Positions 1 through 10,973 of a stretch of DNA of 64,000 nucleotides are shown here, piece by piece. The notes beneath the pieces were generated by a model. The model was not told the origin of the DNA. It did no database searches and worked only from the letters and a program-made list of their open reading frames with translations. Source of the stretch: Kineosporia succinea (lineage in GTDB: Bacteria; Actinomycetota; Actinomycetes; Actinomycetales; Kineosporiaceae). The number at the start of each line of letters is the position of its first letter. Position 1 is the stretch's first letter. The DNA is taken from positions 682,001-746,000 of the forward strand of contig NZ_JAUSQZ010000001.1 of NCBI RefSeq assembly GCF_030811555.1, written 5' to 3'. Made by a program: the position numbers and the translations under genes.

Positions 1-3000
1 GAGCGCGAGCAGGAGCTGGCCGAGCGGCAGCGGCTGATGGGCCGGGTCGCCGAGTCCGAGGCCCGCTACCGGATGCTGGTCGAGAGCTCCCCCGACGTGA
101 TCGCCCGTCTCTCGCCCGACGGCGACGTGCGCTACGCCTCGCACGCGCTGCAGGCCGTGCTCGGTGTGAGCCCGGAGCAGGCCACCTCCACCCAGGACAT
201 CGTCGACACCCTGGTGCACCCCGACGAGCTCGAGACCGCGCAGCAGGCCCTGGCCGACGTGAAGGCCGGGCACCGCCGCGACTTCACCACCCGGCTGCTG
301 CGCACCACCGACCGCACCTACCGCCAGCTGGAGGTGACGATGCTGCCCCTGCAGGACGCCGACGGCACCGTCACCGAGGTGATGCTGACCGGGCGCGACG
401 TCACCGAGAAGATGGTGGTGCAGCAGGCCCTGGGCGCGGCCACGGCGGAGGCGATCCGGCGCGGCAACCAGCTCGAGGAGGCCCAGGAGATCGCCGAACT
501 GGGCAGCTGGACGGTCGATCTGGGCACCGGCGAGTCGTGGTGGTCGCCGCAGCTGTTCCGGCTGTTCGGCGCCGACCCGCACTCCGTGACGCCCTCGATC
601 GAGCAGGCCCGCGCCTACAACCACCCCGACGACCGCGAGCGCGTGCGCGAGGCCACCGCCCGGATCATCGAGGGCGGCGCGTCCGAGCAGATCGAGTACC
701 GGATCGTGCGGGCGAACGGTGAGGAGCGCACCGTGCTGGCCCGCGGGCGGCGCGAGTCCGACGGCGACAGCGGAACACACCGCATCGTCGGCACCATCCA
801 GGACATCACCGAGCTGCGCCGCACCGAGCGTGAACTGCGCAGCGCGCGGGACCTGTTCGCCCAGGTGCTGGACTCCACCGAGCACGCGTTCATCGCGATC
901 GACCCGGAGGGCCACATCACCATGTGGAACCGGGGCGCGCAGCTGATGCTGGGTTATACGGCCGATGAGGTCCTGGGCACGAAGAAGGGCCTGACCTGGC
1001 ACGACCCGGCCGAGATGGAGCGGATCGCGGCCGAGATCGGGGTGCCGTTCGGGCTGGCCATGTTCGTCGAGCACGCCGGGCACCCGGCGCTGATGCGGCC
1101 ACGCACGTACATCGCGAAGGACGGCACGAGGCGCACGGTCTCGGTGACCATGCGGGCGATGCACGACGGCGACCCCAGCCTGGTCACCGGTTACATCGGC
1201 GTGGTCACGGACATCACCGCCCGGGTGAACGCGGAGAAGGAGCGGGACGCGCAGAGCCACATGCTGCGCGCGGTGATCCAGAACAACCAGTCGATCATCA
1301 CCGTGAAGGACCTGAACGGCCGCTACCTGATGGTGAACCGGGCCTTCGAGAGCGCGTTCGGTATCCCCGAGGCCGAGATCGTGGGGGCCACCGACGACCT
1401 GATCGACCCGCAGCTGGCCACGCGCTGGCGGGCGAACGACCTGCGTGGCCTGAACGGCGCGGTGCCGGTCGACGAGATCGCCGACCTGCCCGACGGCCGG
1501 CACTGGTACGAGACCGTGCGGATCCCGCTGCAGGACGAGGCCGGTGAGGTCACCGCGATCTGCACGGTGGCGCTGGACGTGACCGAACGGCGCCGGGCCG
1601 AGGCCGAGAAGGCCGCGGCGATGGAGGCGATGACCGGGGCCCGCGACGCGGCGGTCGCGGCCACGAAGGCGAAGTCGGCGTTCCTGGCCACGATGAGCCA
1701 CGAGATCCGCACCCCGATGAACGCCGTGATCGGGATGACCGGGCTGCTGCTGGAGACCCCGCTGAACGACGAGCAGCGCGAGCTGCTGCACACCGTGCGC
1801 TCGAGCGGCGACCAGCTGCTGGCGATCATCAACGACATCCTCGACTTCTCCAAGATCGAGGCCGGCGACCTGGAGCTCGAGGAGCACCCGTTCGAGCTGC
1901 GGGACTGTGTGGAGGGCGCGATCGCCCAGTTCGCCGGGTCGGTCAAGAATCTCGACCTGATCTCGCACGTGGACGAGGACTGCCCGGCGGTGGTGGTCGG
2001 TGACGTGATCCGGCTGCGCCAGGTGATGACGAACCTGGTGAGCAACGCGATCAAGTTCACCCCCGAGGGCGACGTGCTGCTGCGGGTCGAGCTGCTCGAC
2101 GACGGCCCGCAGCATCCGGTGGACATCGAGGAGACCAGCTGGGACGCCGAGGAGCCGAGTCCCCGTCTGCGGCTGCGGTTCACGGTCGCGGACTCCGGGA
2201 TCGGCATCTCCCCGGAGAACATGGGACGCCTGTTCAAGTCGTTCAGTCAGGTGGACGCGTCGACGACGCGTCTGTACGGCGGCACCGGGCTGGGTCTGGC
2301 CATCAGCAAGGCGATCGTCGAGGCCATGCACGGGCAGCTGACGGTCACCAGTGAGGTCGGGGTCGGCTCGCAGTTCACCTTCACCGTGGCCCTGGGCCGG
2401 TTCAGCGGGCCGCAGGCGCTGCGCAAGCGGCCTCCGGCGAACGTCGCCGGGCGGCACGTGCTGATCGTCGACGACAACGACACCAACCGCCGCGTCCTGC
2501 GGCTGCAGCTCGAGGGTTACGGCATGTCCTGCCAGGACAGCGCCTCCCCGCTGTCCGCCCTGGCCCTCATCGGCAGCGGGGTGCAGTTCGACCTGGCCGT
2601 GCTCGACTACGCGATGCCGGTCATGGACGGCGTGCAGCTCGCCCTCGCCCTGCGCCAGCTGCCCGGCGGCAAGGACCTGCCGCTGGTGCTGCTGTCGAGC
2701 ATCGGGCGCCGTGACCGCAGCCACGAGAAGGTCTTCGCGTCGGTGCTCACCAAGCCGATCCGCAGTGCGGCGCTGGCCGAGGTGCTGGGGCAGGTGCTGG
2801 CTCCCGAGGCAACGGCGGACGACGTGGTCGCCTCCCGGCCGACCACCCCGGTCCCCGGGCTCACGAACGAGGGCGACCACCCCGTCCGCAAGCCGGTCGT
2901 GCCCCCGCAGGGCACCCGCACCGCACCTCGCGACCGCGACCTCAGTACCGCCGGGAAGCTGCGCATCCTGCTGGTCGAGGACAACGAGATCAACCAGAAG

Positions 3001-3330
3001 GTGGGCAAGCTGATGCTGGCCAAACTCGGCCACACGGTGGAGGTCTCGGCCAACGGCGCGGAGGCCGTGGAGGCGGTCGGCCGGTTCGACTACGACGTGG
3101 TGCTGATGGACATGCACATGCCGGTGATGGACGGGCTGGAGGCGACCCGGACGATCCGTGCCCAGCTGCCCGCCGAGCGGCAGCCCACGATCATCGCGAT
3201 GACCGCCAGCGTGACCAAGGAGGACCGGGACGCCTGCGCCGAGGCCGGTATGGACGGGTACCTGTCCAAGCCGGTGCGGGCCGAGCACCTCACCGAAGCG
3301 CTGGGTGGAGTGCCTGTGCGTAACGGATAA
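1..3330 (+). CDS. Hybrid sensor histidine kinase with PAS repeats and two receiver domains (5' partial)
   Basis: The frame is open from the first base, so the true start lies upstream and the N-terminus is missing. Numbered from the first Met in view (base 37), there are four PAS-like domains at about residues 10-125, 150-260, 270-390 and 405-520. A HisKA domain follows with the phospho-acceptor in MSHEIRTPMNAVIG (His555), then an HATPase with the N box NAIKFTPEG, DSGIGIS and GGTGLGLAIS. Two receiver domains end the protein, the first with Asp857 in LDYAMPVMDG and the second with Asp1025 in MDMHMPVMDG. No membrane segment is visible in this part, so it may be a cytoplasmic redox or ligand sensor, or membrane input may lie in the missing part. 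There is no Hpt domain, so phosphotransfer would need a separate Hpt protein or act autoregulatorily. The family is certain; the signal is unknown. Confidence 0.95.
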   Translation, partial: EREQELAERQRLMGRVAESEARYRMLVESSPDVIARLSPDGDVRYASHALQAVLGVSPEQATSTQDIVDTLVHPDELETAQQALADVKAGHRRDFTTRLLRTTDRTYRQLEVTMLPLQDADGTVTEVMLTGRDVTEKMVVQQALGAATAEAIRRGNQLEEAQEIAELGSWTVDLGTGESWWSPQLFRLFGADPHSVTPSIEQARAYNHPDDRERVREATARIIEGGASEQIEYRIVRANGEERTVLARGRRESDGDSGTHRIVGTIQDITELRRTERELRSARDLFAQVLDSTEHAFIAIDPEGHITMWNRGAQLMLGYTADEVLGTKKGLTWHDPAEMERIAAEIGVPFGLAMFVEHAGHPALMRPRTYIAKDGTRRTVSVTMRAMHDGDPSLVTGYIGVVTDITARVNAEKERDAQSHMLRAVIQNNQSIITVKDLNGRYLMVNRAFESAFGIPEAEIVGATDDLIDPQLATRWRANDLRGLNGAVPVDEIADLPDGRHWYETVRIPLQDEAGEVTAICTVALDVTERRRAEAEKAAAMEAMTGARDAAVAATKAKSAFLATMSHEIRTPMNAVIGMTGLLLETPLNDEQRELLHTVRSSGDQLLAIINDILDFSKIEAGDLELEEHPFELRDCVEGAIAQFAGSVKNLDLISHVDEDCPAVVVGDVIRLRQVMTNLVSNAIKFTPEGDVLLRVELLDDGPQHPVDIEETSWDAEEPSPRLRLRFTVADSGIGISPENMGRLFKSFSQVDASTTRLYGGTGLGLAISKAIVEAMHGQLTVTSEVGVGSQFTFTVALGRFSGPQALRKRPPANVAGRHVLIVDDNDTNRRVLRLQLEGYGMSCQDSASPLSALALIGSGVQFDLAVLDYAMPVMDGVQLALALRQLPGGKDLPLVLLSSIGRRDRSHEKVFASVLTKPIRSAALAEVLGQVLAPEATADDVVASRPTTPVPGLTNEGDHPVRKPVVPPQGTRTAPRDRDLSTAGKLRILLVEDNEINQKVGKLMLAKLGHTVEVSANGAEAVEAVGRFDYDVVLMDMHMPVMDGLEATRTIRAQLPAERQPTIIAMTASVTKEDRDACAEAGMDGYLSKPVRAEHLTEALGGVPVRNG

Positions 3331-3451
3331 AACTTGTCCGGTCCCGCAATCACGTGCGAACTGGTCACATTCGCTCTGAAACCTCTAGAGTCACTCCGCG
3401 ATCCGTGCGTCAGGGATGCGGGTGCGACAGAGGCAGGAGCATCCAGGGCGG

Positions 3452-4885
3452 ATGGGCGTTCGGCTACGTGTCTGGGCCAGTCTGCTCACGCTGCTGCTCG
3501 TCCCGGTCGGGACGCTGCTGGTGCTGTGCGCCCTGGCGGCGACCGTTCTGCTGGGCTACGAGAACGCCGGCATCGGCCCGCAGGCGCTGGCCCCGGCCTT
3601 CCTGCTCGGCCTGGTCGGGCTCGTCGTGCTGCACGGTCTGCCCGGGCGGCGTCCGGTGCCGCGGCCCGAGGGCCTGGAGATCCTCCCCGAGGAGGAACCC
3701 GGCCTGTGGGGCGAGATCGAGGACATCTGCGAGGTGCTCGGTGAGGACCCGCCCGACCACCTGGTGATCGACGGGCGTCCCCGCACCGCCGTGACCGAGC
3801 AGCACGACCTGCGCGAGATGGTCATCGGCCTGCCGCTGCTCGTCGGGCTCAGCCGGGTGGAGCTGCGCTCGCTGATGACGCACGAGATGGCCCACTTCGC
3901 CCACGGCACCACCCGGGGCACCTGGTTCGTGCTGCGCGCCCAGTACTGGCTGCGCTCCACCGTCGGCACGCTGCGGCGCAGCCCTCTGCGCCGCCTGATC
4001 ACCCTGTATCTCAAGCTGTACAGCGCGGTCTCGGGCCCGGCGCGGGCCCACCACGAACTCGGCGCCGACATCTGGGCGGGCCGGCTGGCCGGGCCCGAGG
4101 TGGCGGCGCAGGCCCTGCGGCAGCGGCAGTTCGTCGACGAGGCCTGGCGGCGGGTGCTCGAGCAGTACGGCCGGGCGCTGGTGCCGCGCGGGCCCCGGGC
4201 GAGCCTCGCCGAGGCCCTGACCGAGCTGATGCACGACTCCCGCGAACTCGTCGAGACCGAGGCCCACCGGCGGCTGTTCGGCATGTCGCAGTACGACGCG
4301 CACCCGCCCGACGAGGAACGCATCGCGACGCTGCGCAGCCTGCGGTTCCACGACCGGCCCCGGCTGCCGCTGGAGCATCCGCACGAACCGGCCTGGACCT
4401 GGCTGAACGACGCGCCCGGCCTGTTCGACGAGGTGGAGATCGACGCGGTCGCCCCGGATCCGGACGAGCGGTTCTCCAGCTGGGCCACCGTGCTCACCCG
4501 GCAGCTGGTGAAGGACTCCCGGGAGAAGGCGGGCGACCTGCTCGACGCGCTCCACCGGATGAACCCCGGGTCGCCGCCGACCCTCGACGGCCTGCTGCGG
4601 GCCGTGGCCTCGGGCCGCGCCCAGCGCCTCACCGACGACCTGCCCGGTTCGCTGCGCGCCGCGGTGATCGTGGCGCTGGCCCAGGAACGGCGGGTGCGCG
4701 CCGAACCCGACTTCTCCCCCGGCGGCCCGCTGCGGATCACGCTGGTCACCCGCGACGGCCAGACCTGGGACTGGCCGTTCGACGAGGTGATCGCCGACGC
4801 CGTGCGCGACCCGCGCGAACTGGAGACGCTGGCACAGGCCCTGGAGTCGGCGGACGTCGACCTGCGGGAGCCGGTGGAGGCCTAG
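3452..4885 (+). CDS. Membrane-anchored M48-like zinc metallopeptidase
   Basis: The protein has 477 residues from the chosen start. The N-terminus has two hydrophobic stretches (about residues 5-35 and 45-65), followed by a soluble domain. That domain carries the zinc motif HEMAH (His144, Glu145, His148) and, further on, an ELGAD segment that matches the third-ligand region of M48/HtpX/Ste24-type peptidases. The protease should face the membrane and act on membrane or misfolded proteins, but the substrate cannot be inferred. An in-frame ATG at 3416 would add 12 Arg-rich residues. I preferred 3452 because the hydrophobic segment follows directly, although neither start has a strong ribosome binding site. 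It stands alone, about 120 bases after the kinase gene and on the same strand. Confidence 0.85.
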   Translation: MGVRLRVWASLLTLLLVPVGTLLVLCALAATVLLGYENAGIGPQALAPAFLLGLVGLVVLHGLPGRRPVPRPEGLEILPEEEPGLWGEIEDICEVLGEDPPDHLVIDGRPRTAVTEQHDLREMVIGLPLLVGLSRVELRSLMTHEMAHFAHGTTRGTWFVLRAQYWLRSTVGTLRRSPLRRLITLYLKLYSAVSGPARAHHELGADIWAGRLAGPEVAAQALRQRQFVDEAWRRVLEQYGRALVPRGPRASLAEALTELMHDSRELVETEAHRRLFGMSQYDAHPPDEERIATLRSLRFHDRPRLPLEHPHEPAWTWLNDAPGLFDEVEIDAVAPDPDERFSSWATVLTRQLVKDSREKAGDLLDALHRMNPGSPPTLDGLLRAVASGRAQRLTDDLPGSLRAAVIVALAQERRVRAEPDFSPGGPLRITLVTRDGQTWDWPFDEVIADAVRDPRELETLAQALESADVDLREPVEA

Positions 4886-5076
4886 GCCGGTTCGGGTCGG
4901 CACCGACCGGGCCACCACGAACCAGGTGCGCACGTCACCCGGACCTTCTGTGACCGATGGGCGGCAGGCGGCGAGTGATCGATGCCCGTCAAACACTTGG
5001 CCGGATCCGGGACTACTCACCGCACGGTCGCGGTTGGCACCTGGAGGAAGAACCTCACGACGAAGGGCAAGCAACC

Positions 5077-6072
5077 GTGGCCACTCCCCAGACCGGCCTG
5101 TCGATCCTCGACCTCGCCCCGGTGGCGAAGGGCCAGAGTCCCGGCGAGGCGATCGCCGCCAGCGTCGCCCTGGCGCAGACCGCGGAGCGCACCGGCTACA
5201 AGCGGGTCTGGTACGCCGAGCACCACAACATGGCCGCGATCGCGTCGTCCGCCACCAGCGTGCTGATCGCCCACGTCGCCGCGAACACGAGAACGATCAA
5301 GCTCGGCTCGGGCGGGATCATGCTGCCCAACCACTCGCCGCTGGTGATCGCCGAGCAGTTCGGCACGCTGGCCGAGATCCACCCGGGCCGGATCGAGCTC
5401 GGCCTGGGCCGCGCCCCCGGCTCCGACCAGGCCACCACCTACGCGCTGCGCCGTGACCCGGCCACCGCCGAGAACTTCCCCACCGACGTGCAGGAGCTGC
5501 GGGGATTCCTGAAGGGCGAGTCCCGGGTCCGCGGGGTGCAGGCCATCCCCGGCAAGGGCACGAACGTGCCGCTGTTCATCCTCGGTTCGTCACTGTTCGG
5601 CGCCCAGCTGGCCGCCGCTCTCGGCCTGCCCTACGCCTTCGCGTCGCACTTCGCCCCGGCCGCGCTGCACCAGGCCGTCGAGATCTACCGCCGCGACTTC
5701 CAGCCCTCGGCCGACCTGGCCGCGCCGCACGTCATCGCCGCGCTGAGCGTGTACACCGACGAGACCACCGAGGCCTCGCTGGCCGCGCTGCGCCAGGCCA
5801 AGATCCAGCGGGTCGGCCTGCTCTACGGCCGGGGCCGCACGATCACCGAGGCGGAGGCCGAGCAGATCGTCGACTCCGGTGAGGCGCTGCAGCTCGAGGA
5901 GATGGCCAAGTACTCCGCCGTCGGCACGCCGGCCGAGGTCAAGGACTACCTCGAGCAGTTCCAGAAGTCCTCCGACGCCGACGAGCTCATCGTGGCGTTC
6001 GGGCACAACGACGCCGCGGCCCGGCTGCGGGCGGTCGAGATGACCGCCGAGGTCATGGGGCAGACGGCCTGA
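5077..6072 (+). CDS. LLM-class flavin-dependent oxidoreductase
   Basis: A 331-residue luciferase-like monooxygenase-fold protein. Diagnostic stretches are [10 protein letters not shown] near residue 45, the [14 protein letters not shown] strand and loop, and [12 protein letters not shown], all typical of the MsnO8/YhbW-like subgroup that uses reduced FMN or F420-like cofactors. The GTG at 5077 is the likely start because AAGGG lies nine bases upstream and the conserved fold begins immediately after it; an open frame extends upstream to 4957 without recognisable sequence. The substrate is unknown. It converges on the methyltransferase gene with no intergenic gap. Confidence 0.9.
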   Translation: MATPQTGLSILDLAPVAKGQSPGEAIAASVALAQTAERTGYKRVWYAEHHNMAAIASSATSVLIAHVAANTRTIKLGSGGIMLPNHSPLVIAEQFGTLAEIHPGRIELGLGRAPGSDQATTYALRRDPATAENFPTDVQELRGFLKGESRVRGVQAIPGKGTNVPLFILGSSLFGAQLAAALGLPYAFASHFAPAALHQAVEIYRRDFQPSADLAAPHVIAALSVYTDETTEASLAALRQAKIQRVGLLYGRGRTITEAEAEQIVDSGEALQLEEMAKYSAVGTPAEVKDYLEQFQKSSDADELIVAFGHNDAAARLRAVEMTAEVMGQTA

Positions 6073-6846
6073 TCACCGGTTCTGATCGGTCCGGCGTTCG
6101 GCACTGATCAGAACCGGCCGCACCACACCGTCTTTCAGCAGGCGGCCGATGCGGCGCTCCTGTTCCAGCGCCGCATCGAGCCGCCGGTCGCCGCGGTGCC
6201 GCTGCCGCACCCGGGCCTCGACCTCGTCGGCGAGCTGACGCCACTCCCCCTCCTGGCGGTCGTGCAGAAGGTCGCCGGCGATCGTCGAGACCATCTCCAG
6301 CCCCTGATCGCCGAGCAGCCCGGGCAGCTCCGCCTCCTGCGGGAAATCATTGCCCTCGGGGGCCCCGCGCGGGCGGGGCACGTCAGCGGTGAACACCAGA
6401 ACACCCAGTCGGGCACCGGGTTTCAGTACGCGGGCGATCTCGGCGAGCAGCGCGGTCCGGTCCGGCGTCGTGCACAGCACCCCCAGGCACCACGCCGCGT
6501 CGGCCGACCGGTCGGCCAGTGGCAGGGCATCTCCCCGAGCGGTCCAGCCGGGGACGCCCAGGAGCACCCGAGCCTCCCGGCTCGCCTCGGGCATCGGCTC
6601 CAGCACCAGGGCACGCACCCCGTACTCCCGCTGCGCGAAGGCGGCGGGCCCACCCAGGCCGCCCCCGACGTCCACCATCAGGGTGTTCGCCCGCAACCGG
6701 CACTCGCGGGCCAGCCAGCGCAGCATCGCCGGTCCGGCGCTGCCCCGGCAGGCCGCGGGAATCGCGTGCCGGGAACCGATCTCGCGCACGGCGTCGGCGG
6801 TCCAGGCGGCCATCAGCCCGAACTCGGTCTCCATCGCCTCGTTCAC
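6073..6846 (-). CDS. Class I SAM-dependent methyltransferase
   Basis: A 257-residue protein with the Rossmann motif I VDVGGGLGGPA at about residues 59-69, an acidic motif II region (LVLEPMPEA), and a motif IV/post-IV region (GDALPLADRSADAAWCLGVL) typical of the Methyltransf_11 family. The acceptor is unknown. Its ATG overlaps the stop of the upstream MTHFR-like gene by four bases (ATGA), so the two are translationally coupled. A folate-linked methyl supply for this methyltransferase, or joint use in a specialised one-carbon reaction, is an inference from that coupling. The last dozen codons form one arm of a strong hairpin (6076-6117). Confidence 0.85.
   Translation of the reverse strand: MNEAMETEFGLMAAWTADAVREIGSRHAIPAACRGSAGPAMLRWLARECRLRANTLMVDVGGGLGGPAAFAQREYGVRALVLEPMPEASREARVLLGVPGWTARGDALPLADRSADAAWCLGVLCTTPDRTALLAEIARVLKPGARLGVLVFTADVPRPRGAPEGNDFPQEAELPGLLGDQGLEMVSTIAGDLLHDRQEGEWRQLADEVEARVRQRHRGDRRLDAALEQERRIGRLLKDGVVRPVLISAERRTDQNR
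6076..6117. terminator. Bidirectional hairpin between LLM and methyltransferase genes
   Basis: Perfect 12-bp inverted repeat, CCGGTTCTGATC at 6076-6087 and GATCAGAACCGG at 6106-6117, with an 18-base loop. It starts four bases after the LLM stop codon and lies inside the last codons of the methyltransferase gene. It has no clear T tract on either strand, as is common in high-GC actinobacteria. Confidence 0.7.
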
Positions 6847-7826
6847 GGCCGGTCCCGCAGGGCGTTCCCGACCGCGGCCTTGATCTGCGCGCCCAGCACC
6901 TCGCCCCGCCCCGAAGCCAGACCCGACAGGTTCACCCCGACCACCCCGTCCACCCGCAGGAGCGCCCTGGCCTCGGCGACCGCCGCCGCGATCCCCGCCT
7001 CGACCGGATCCGGCGCGTTCAGAACCCTCTGCACCGCAACCGGATCCAGCCCGAGACCGGGAAGACCCAGGGCCTGCGCCGACCGTTCGTCGGTGTAGAC
7101 GGCGACCCCCGCGACCACCGGGAGAGTCACGCCGGCCGCGCGGGCCGCGTCCACGAAAGCCGCCACCCGCGAGGGGGAACCGACGTGGTTCAGCAGACAG
7201 ATCTGCGCCCCCGCACGCTGTTTCTCGCGAAGACGACCGGGCCGCAACGCGATCGGCGGGGCGTCGGGCGACTCGGCCACCGCCACGAGCGGCCCGGTGC
7301 CGGAGGCGAGCGCCGCGAGCCGGGTGCTGTCGATGTCGAAGACCTGGGTGACGTCCGGACGCACGTCGTGAGCCCGTCCGTCACCGGTCACGCAGAGCAC
7401 GGCGGTCGCTCCTGCCACGGCCAGACCGGCGAGCTCCTGCTCGAGCACCACCCGGTTGCGGTCGCGGCAGGTGAGGGTGATCCAGGCCGGCAGACCCGCG
7501 TCCACCAGCAGTCTCGTCATCAGGGTGGGCGGCAGGTCGGGGCGGTTGTGATGCTCGCCCACGAGCACCCCGTCGCACGAGCCGGCCAGGGCCGCGGTGA
7601 CGGTGGAGATCGAGTCGAGGGCGTAGGGCCGCACCGTGAAGTCGGTCAGGATCACGGGTTTCGTCAGGTCGGGCCGCCACTCGGCCACCGGCGGGCCGAT
7701 CCAGGGCACCACCTCGCCGGACGCCGCGAACGGGCACGGAAGATCGGCCATCTCGCAGGTCAGGTCGGGACGGACCCCACCACAGGGACCGTACTCCATG
7801 CGTTTCGGGCAGGTGGACGTCTGCAC
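6843..7826 (-). CDS. MTHFR-like protein with N-terminal Cys-rich motif
   Basis: 327 residues. The N-terminus has CPKRMEYGPCGGVRPD followed by two more cysteines (TCEM, PCPF), a pattern known from the MTHFR C-terminal zinc-like domain that in actinobacteria is found fused in front of a methylenetetrahydrofolate reductase-type TIM barrel. The remainder has barrel features such as LVGEHHNRPDLPP, TLTCRDRN and LCVTGDG. The flavin/folate reductase fold is likely; true MetF activity is not certain, since the protein differs from classical MetF in order and sequence. It starts with GTG at 7826, has a weak ribosome binding site, and is coupled to the downstream methyltransferase by a 4-base overlap. 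Confidence 0.75.
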   Translation of the reverse strand: MQTSTCPKRMEYGPCGGVRPDLTCEMADLPCPFAASGEVVPWIGPPVAEWRPDLTKPVILTDFTVRPYALDSISTVTAALAGSCDGVLVGEHHNRPDLPPTLMTRLLVDAGLPAWITLTCRDRNRVVLEQELAGLAVAGATAVLCVTGDGRAHDVRPDVTQVFDIDSTRLAALASGTGPLVAVAESPDAPPIALRPGRLREKQRAGAQICLLNHVGSPSRVAAFVDAARAAGVTLPVVAGVAVYTDERSAQALGLPGLGLDPVAVQRVLNAPDPVEAGIAAAVAEARALLRVDGVVGVNLSGLASGRGEVLGAQIKAAVGNALRDRP

Positions 7827-7874
7827 GTCACGAGTCTGGGAGTGCCCGCGGGCGACCGCATCCGGACCGGGCCC

Positions 7875-8495
7875 CTACGGTTCGGCCTGCGGAAATTCGG
7901 TGCGGGCCGTGGGGCACTGCACGAACCCGATGCCGCCGAGGTCGGGAAGGAGCCTCACGTCACTCTTGCGCGGCTTGTCGTCGTCCGGGCTCAGGTAGGT
8001 GACCCGGGCGCGCAGCGGGTACCGCTCGGGACAGCTGTCGGGGAGATTCCAGCGCACCGTGTAGAAGCGCGTGGCCCTCGGCCGGATCACGGCTTTCGCG
8101 CCCTTGCGGCCGGGTTTCGCGCAGTCGCCGCCGGCCCGGGTGACCCCCAGCTGGCGCAGCGCGCCGACGGCGGGCGAGCTGATCTTCGAGACCAGAACGA
8201 TGGACGCGTCGGTGTTCGCGAGCGCGAACGTCACGGTCAGCTGGTTGCGGTGGTCGGTGCGGACCGGGCAGACCTCGCGCAGCGACACCGGGGCCTCGTC
8301 GATCTGCACCGCGGTGGCGAAGGGGGTCGGGGACGGGACGGCGTCGTGACGGGGCGCGTCGGCGGTGCCGACGACGACGCTGCCCAGGAGGGTGACGCTG
8401 ACGGTGCCGAGGACGTAGAGGCACAGGCGCGCGGGTGAGGACGGCGGGTCGTCGGCAGGCCCGTCGGTCTCCGGCACCAGGTCGAGCGTCTTCAC
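7875..8495 (-). CDS. Uncharacterised membrane-anchored extracytoplasmic protein
   Basis: 206 residues from GTG at 8495, chosen because GGAG lies seven bases upstream. A short cytoplasmic N-terminus is followed by one hydrophobic segment (ARLCLYVLGTVSVTLLGSVV, about residues 23-45), then a soluble domain of about 155 residues predicted to lie outside the membrane. That domain contains four cysteines (VCPV, DCAK, SCPE, QCPT) that could form two disulfides, consistent with an extracellular site. I do not recognise the family. It follows the GT39 gene on the same strand but is separated by a strong hairpin, so it probably has its own promoter. Confidence 0.7.
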   Translation of the reverse strand: MKTLDLVPETDGPADDPPSSPARLCLYVLGTVSVTLLGSVVVGTADAPRHDAVPSPTPFATAVQIDEAPVSLREVCPVRTDHRNQLTVTFALANTDASIVLVSKISSPAVGALRQLGVTRAGGDCAKPGRKGAKAVIRPRATRFYTVRWNLPDSCPERYPLRARVTYLSPDDDKPRKSDVRLLPDLGGIGFVQCPTARTEFPQAEP

Positions 8496-8532
8496 GGTCC
8501 CACTCCAGCGTGAGAACGAGGGCCCACATGAT

Positions 8533-8577
8533 GGTGCGGTGGCACTGCGGGGAGGGGATCCGCAGCACCACCGCACC
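8533..8577 (-). terminator. Hairpin downstream of the GT39 gene
   Basis: Ten-base arms GGTGCGGTGG (8533-8542) and CCACCGCACC (8568-8577) enclose a second stem CTGCGG/CCGCAG (8545-8550 and 8560-8565), separated by a symmetric CA/CA internal loop. It sits between the stop of the GT39 gene (8658) and the start of the next minus-strand gene (8495), where a terminator is expected. Confidence 0.65.
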
Positions 8578-8657
8578 GGTTCAGGGGCCGTTTCCAGCTT
8601 TCCGGCTCGCTGGTCGATCGGGTTCAGCTCAGCCGGTCGTGCGGCCTTCCGGAGCGG

Positions 8658-10910
<2,253 letters not shown>

Positions 10911-10973
10911 GGTGACGACCTTTCACCCGGCCCCTGCACGCGGGCCGACTGTCACCTGTACGTCAGCTATGCA

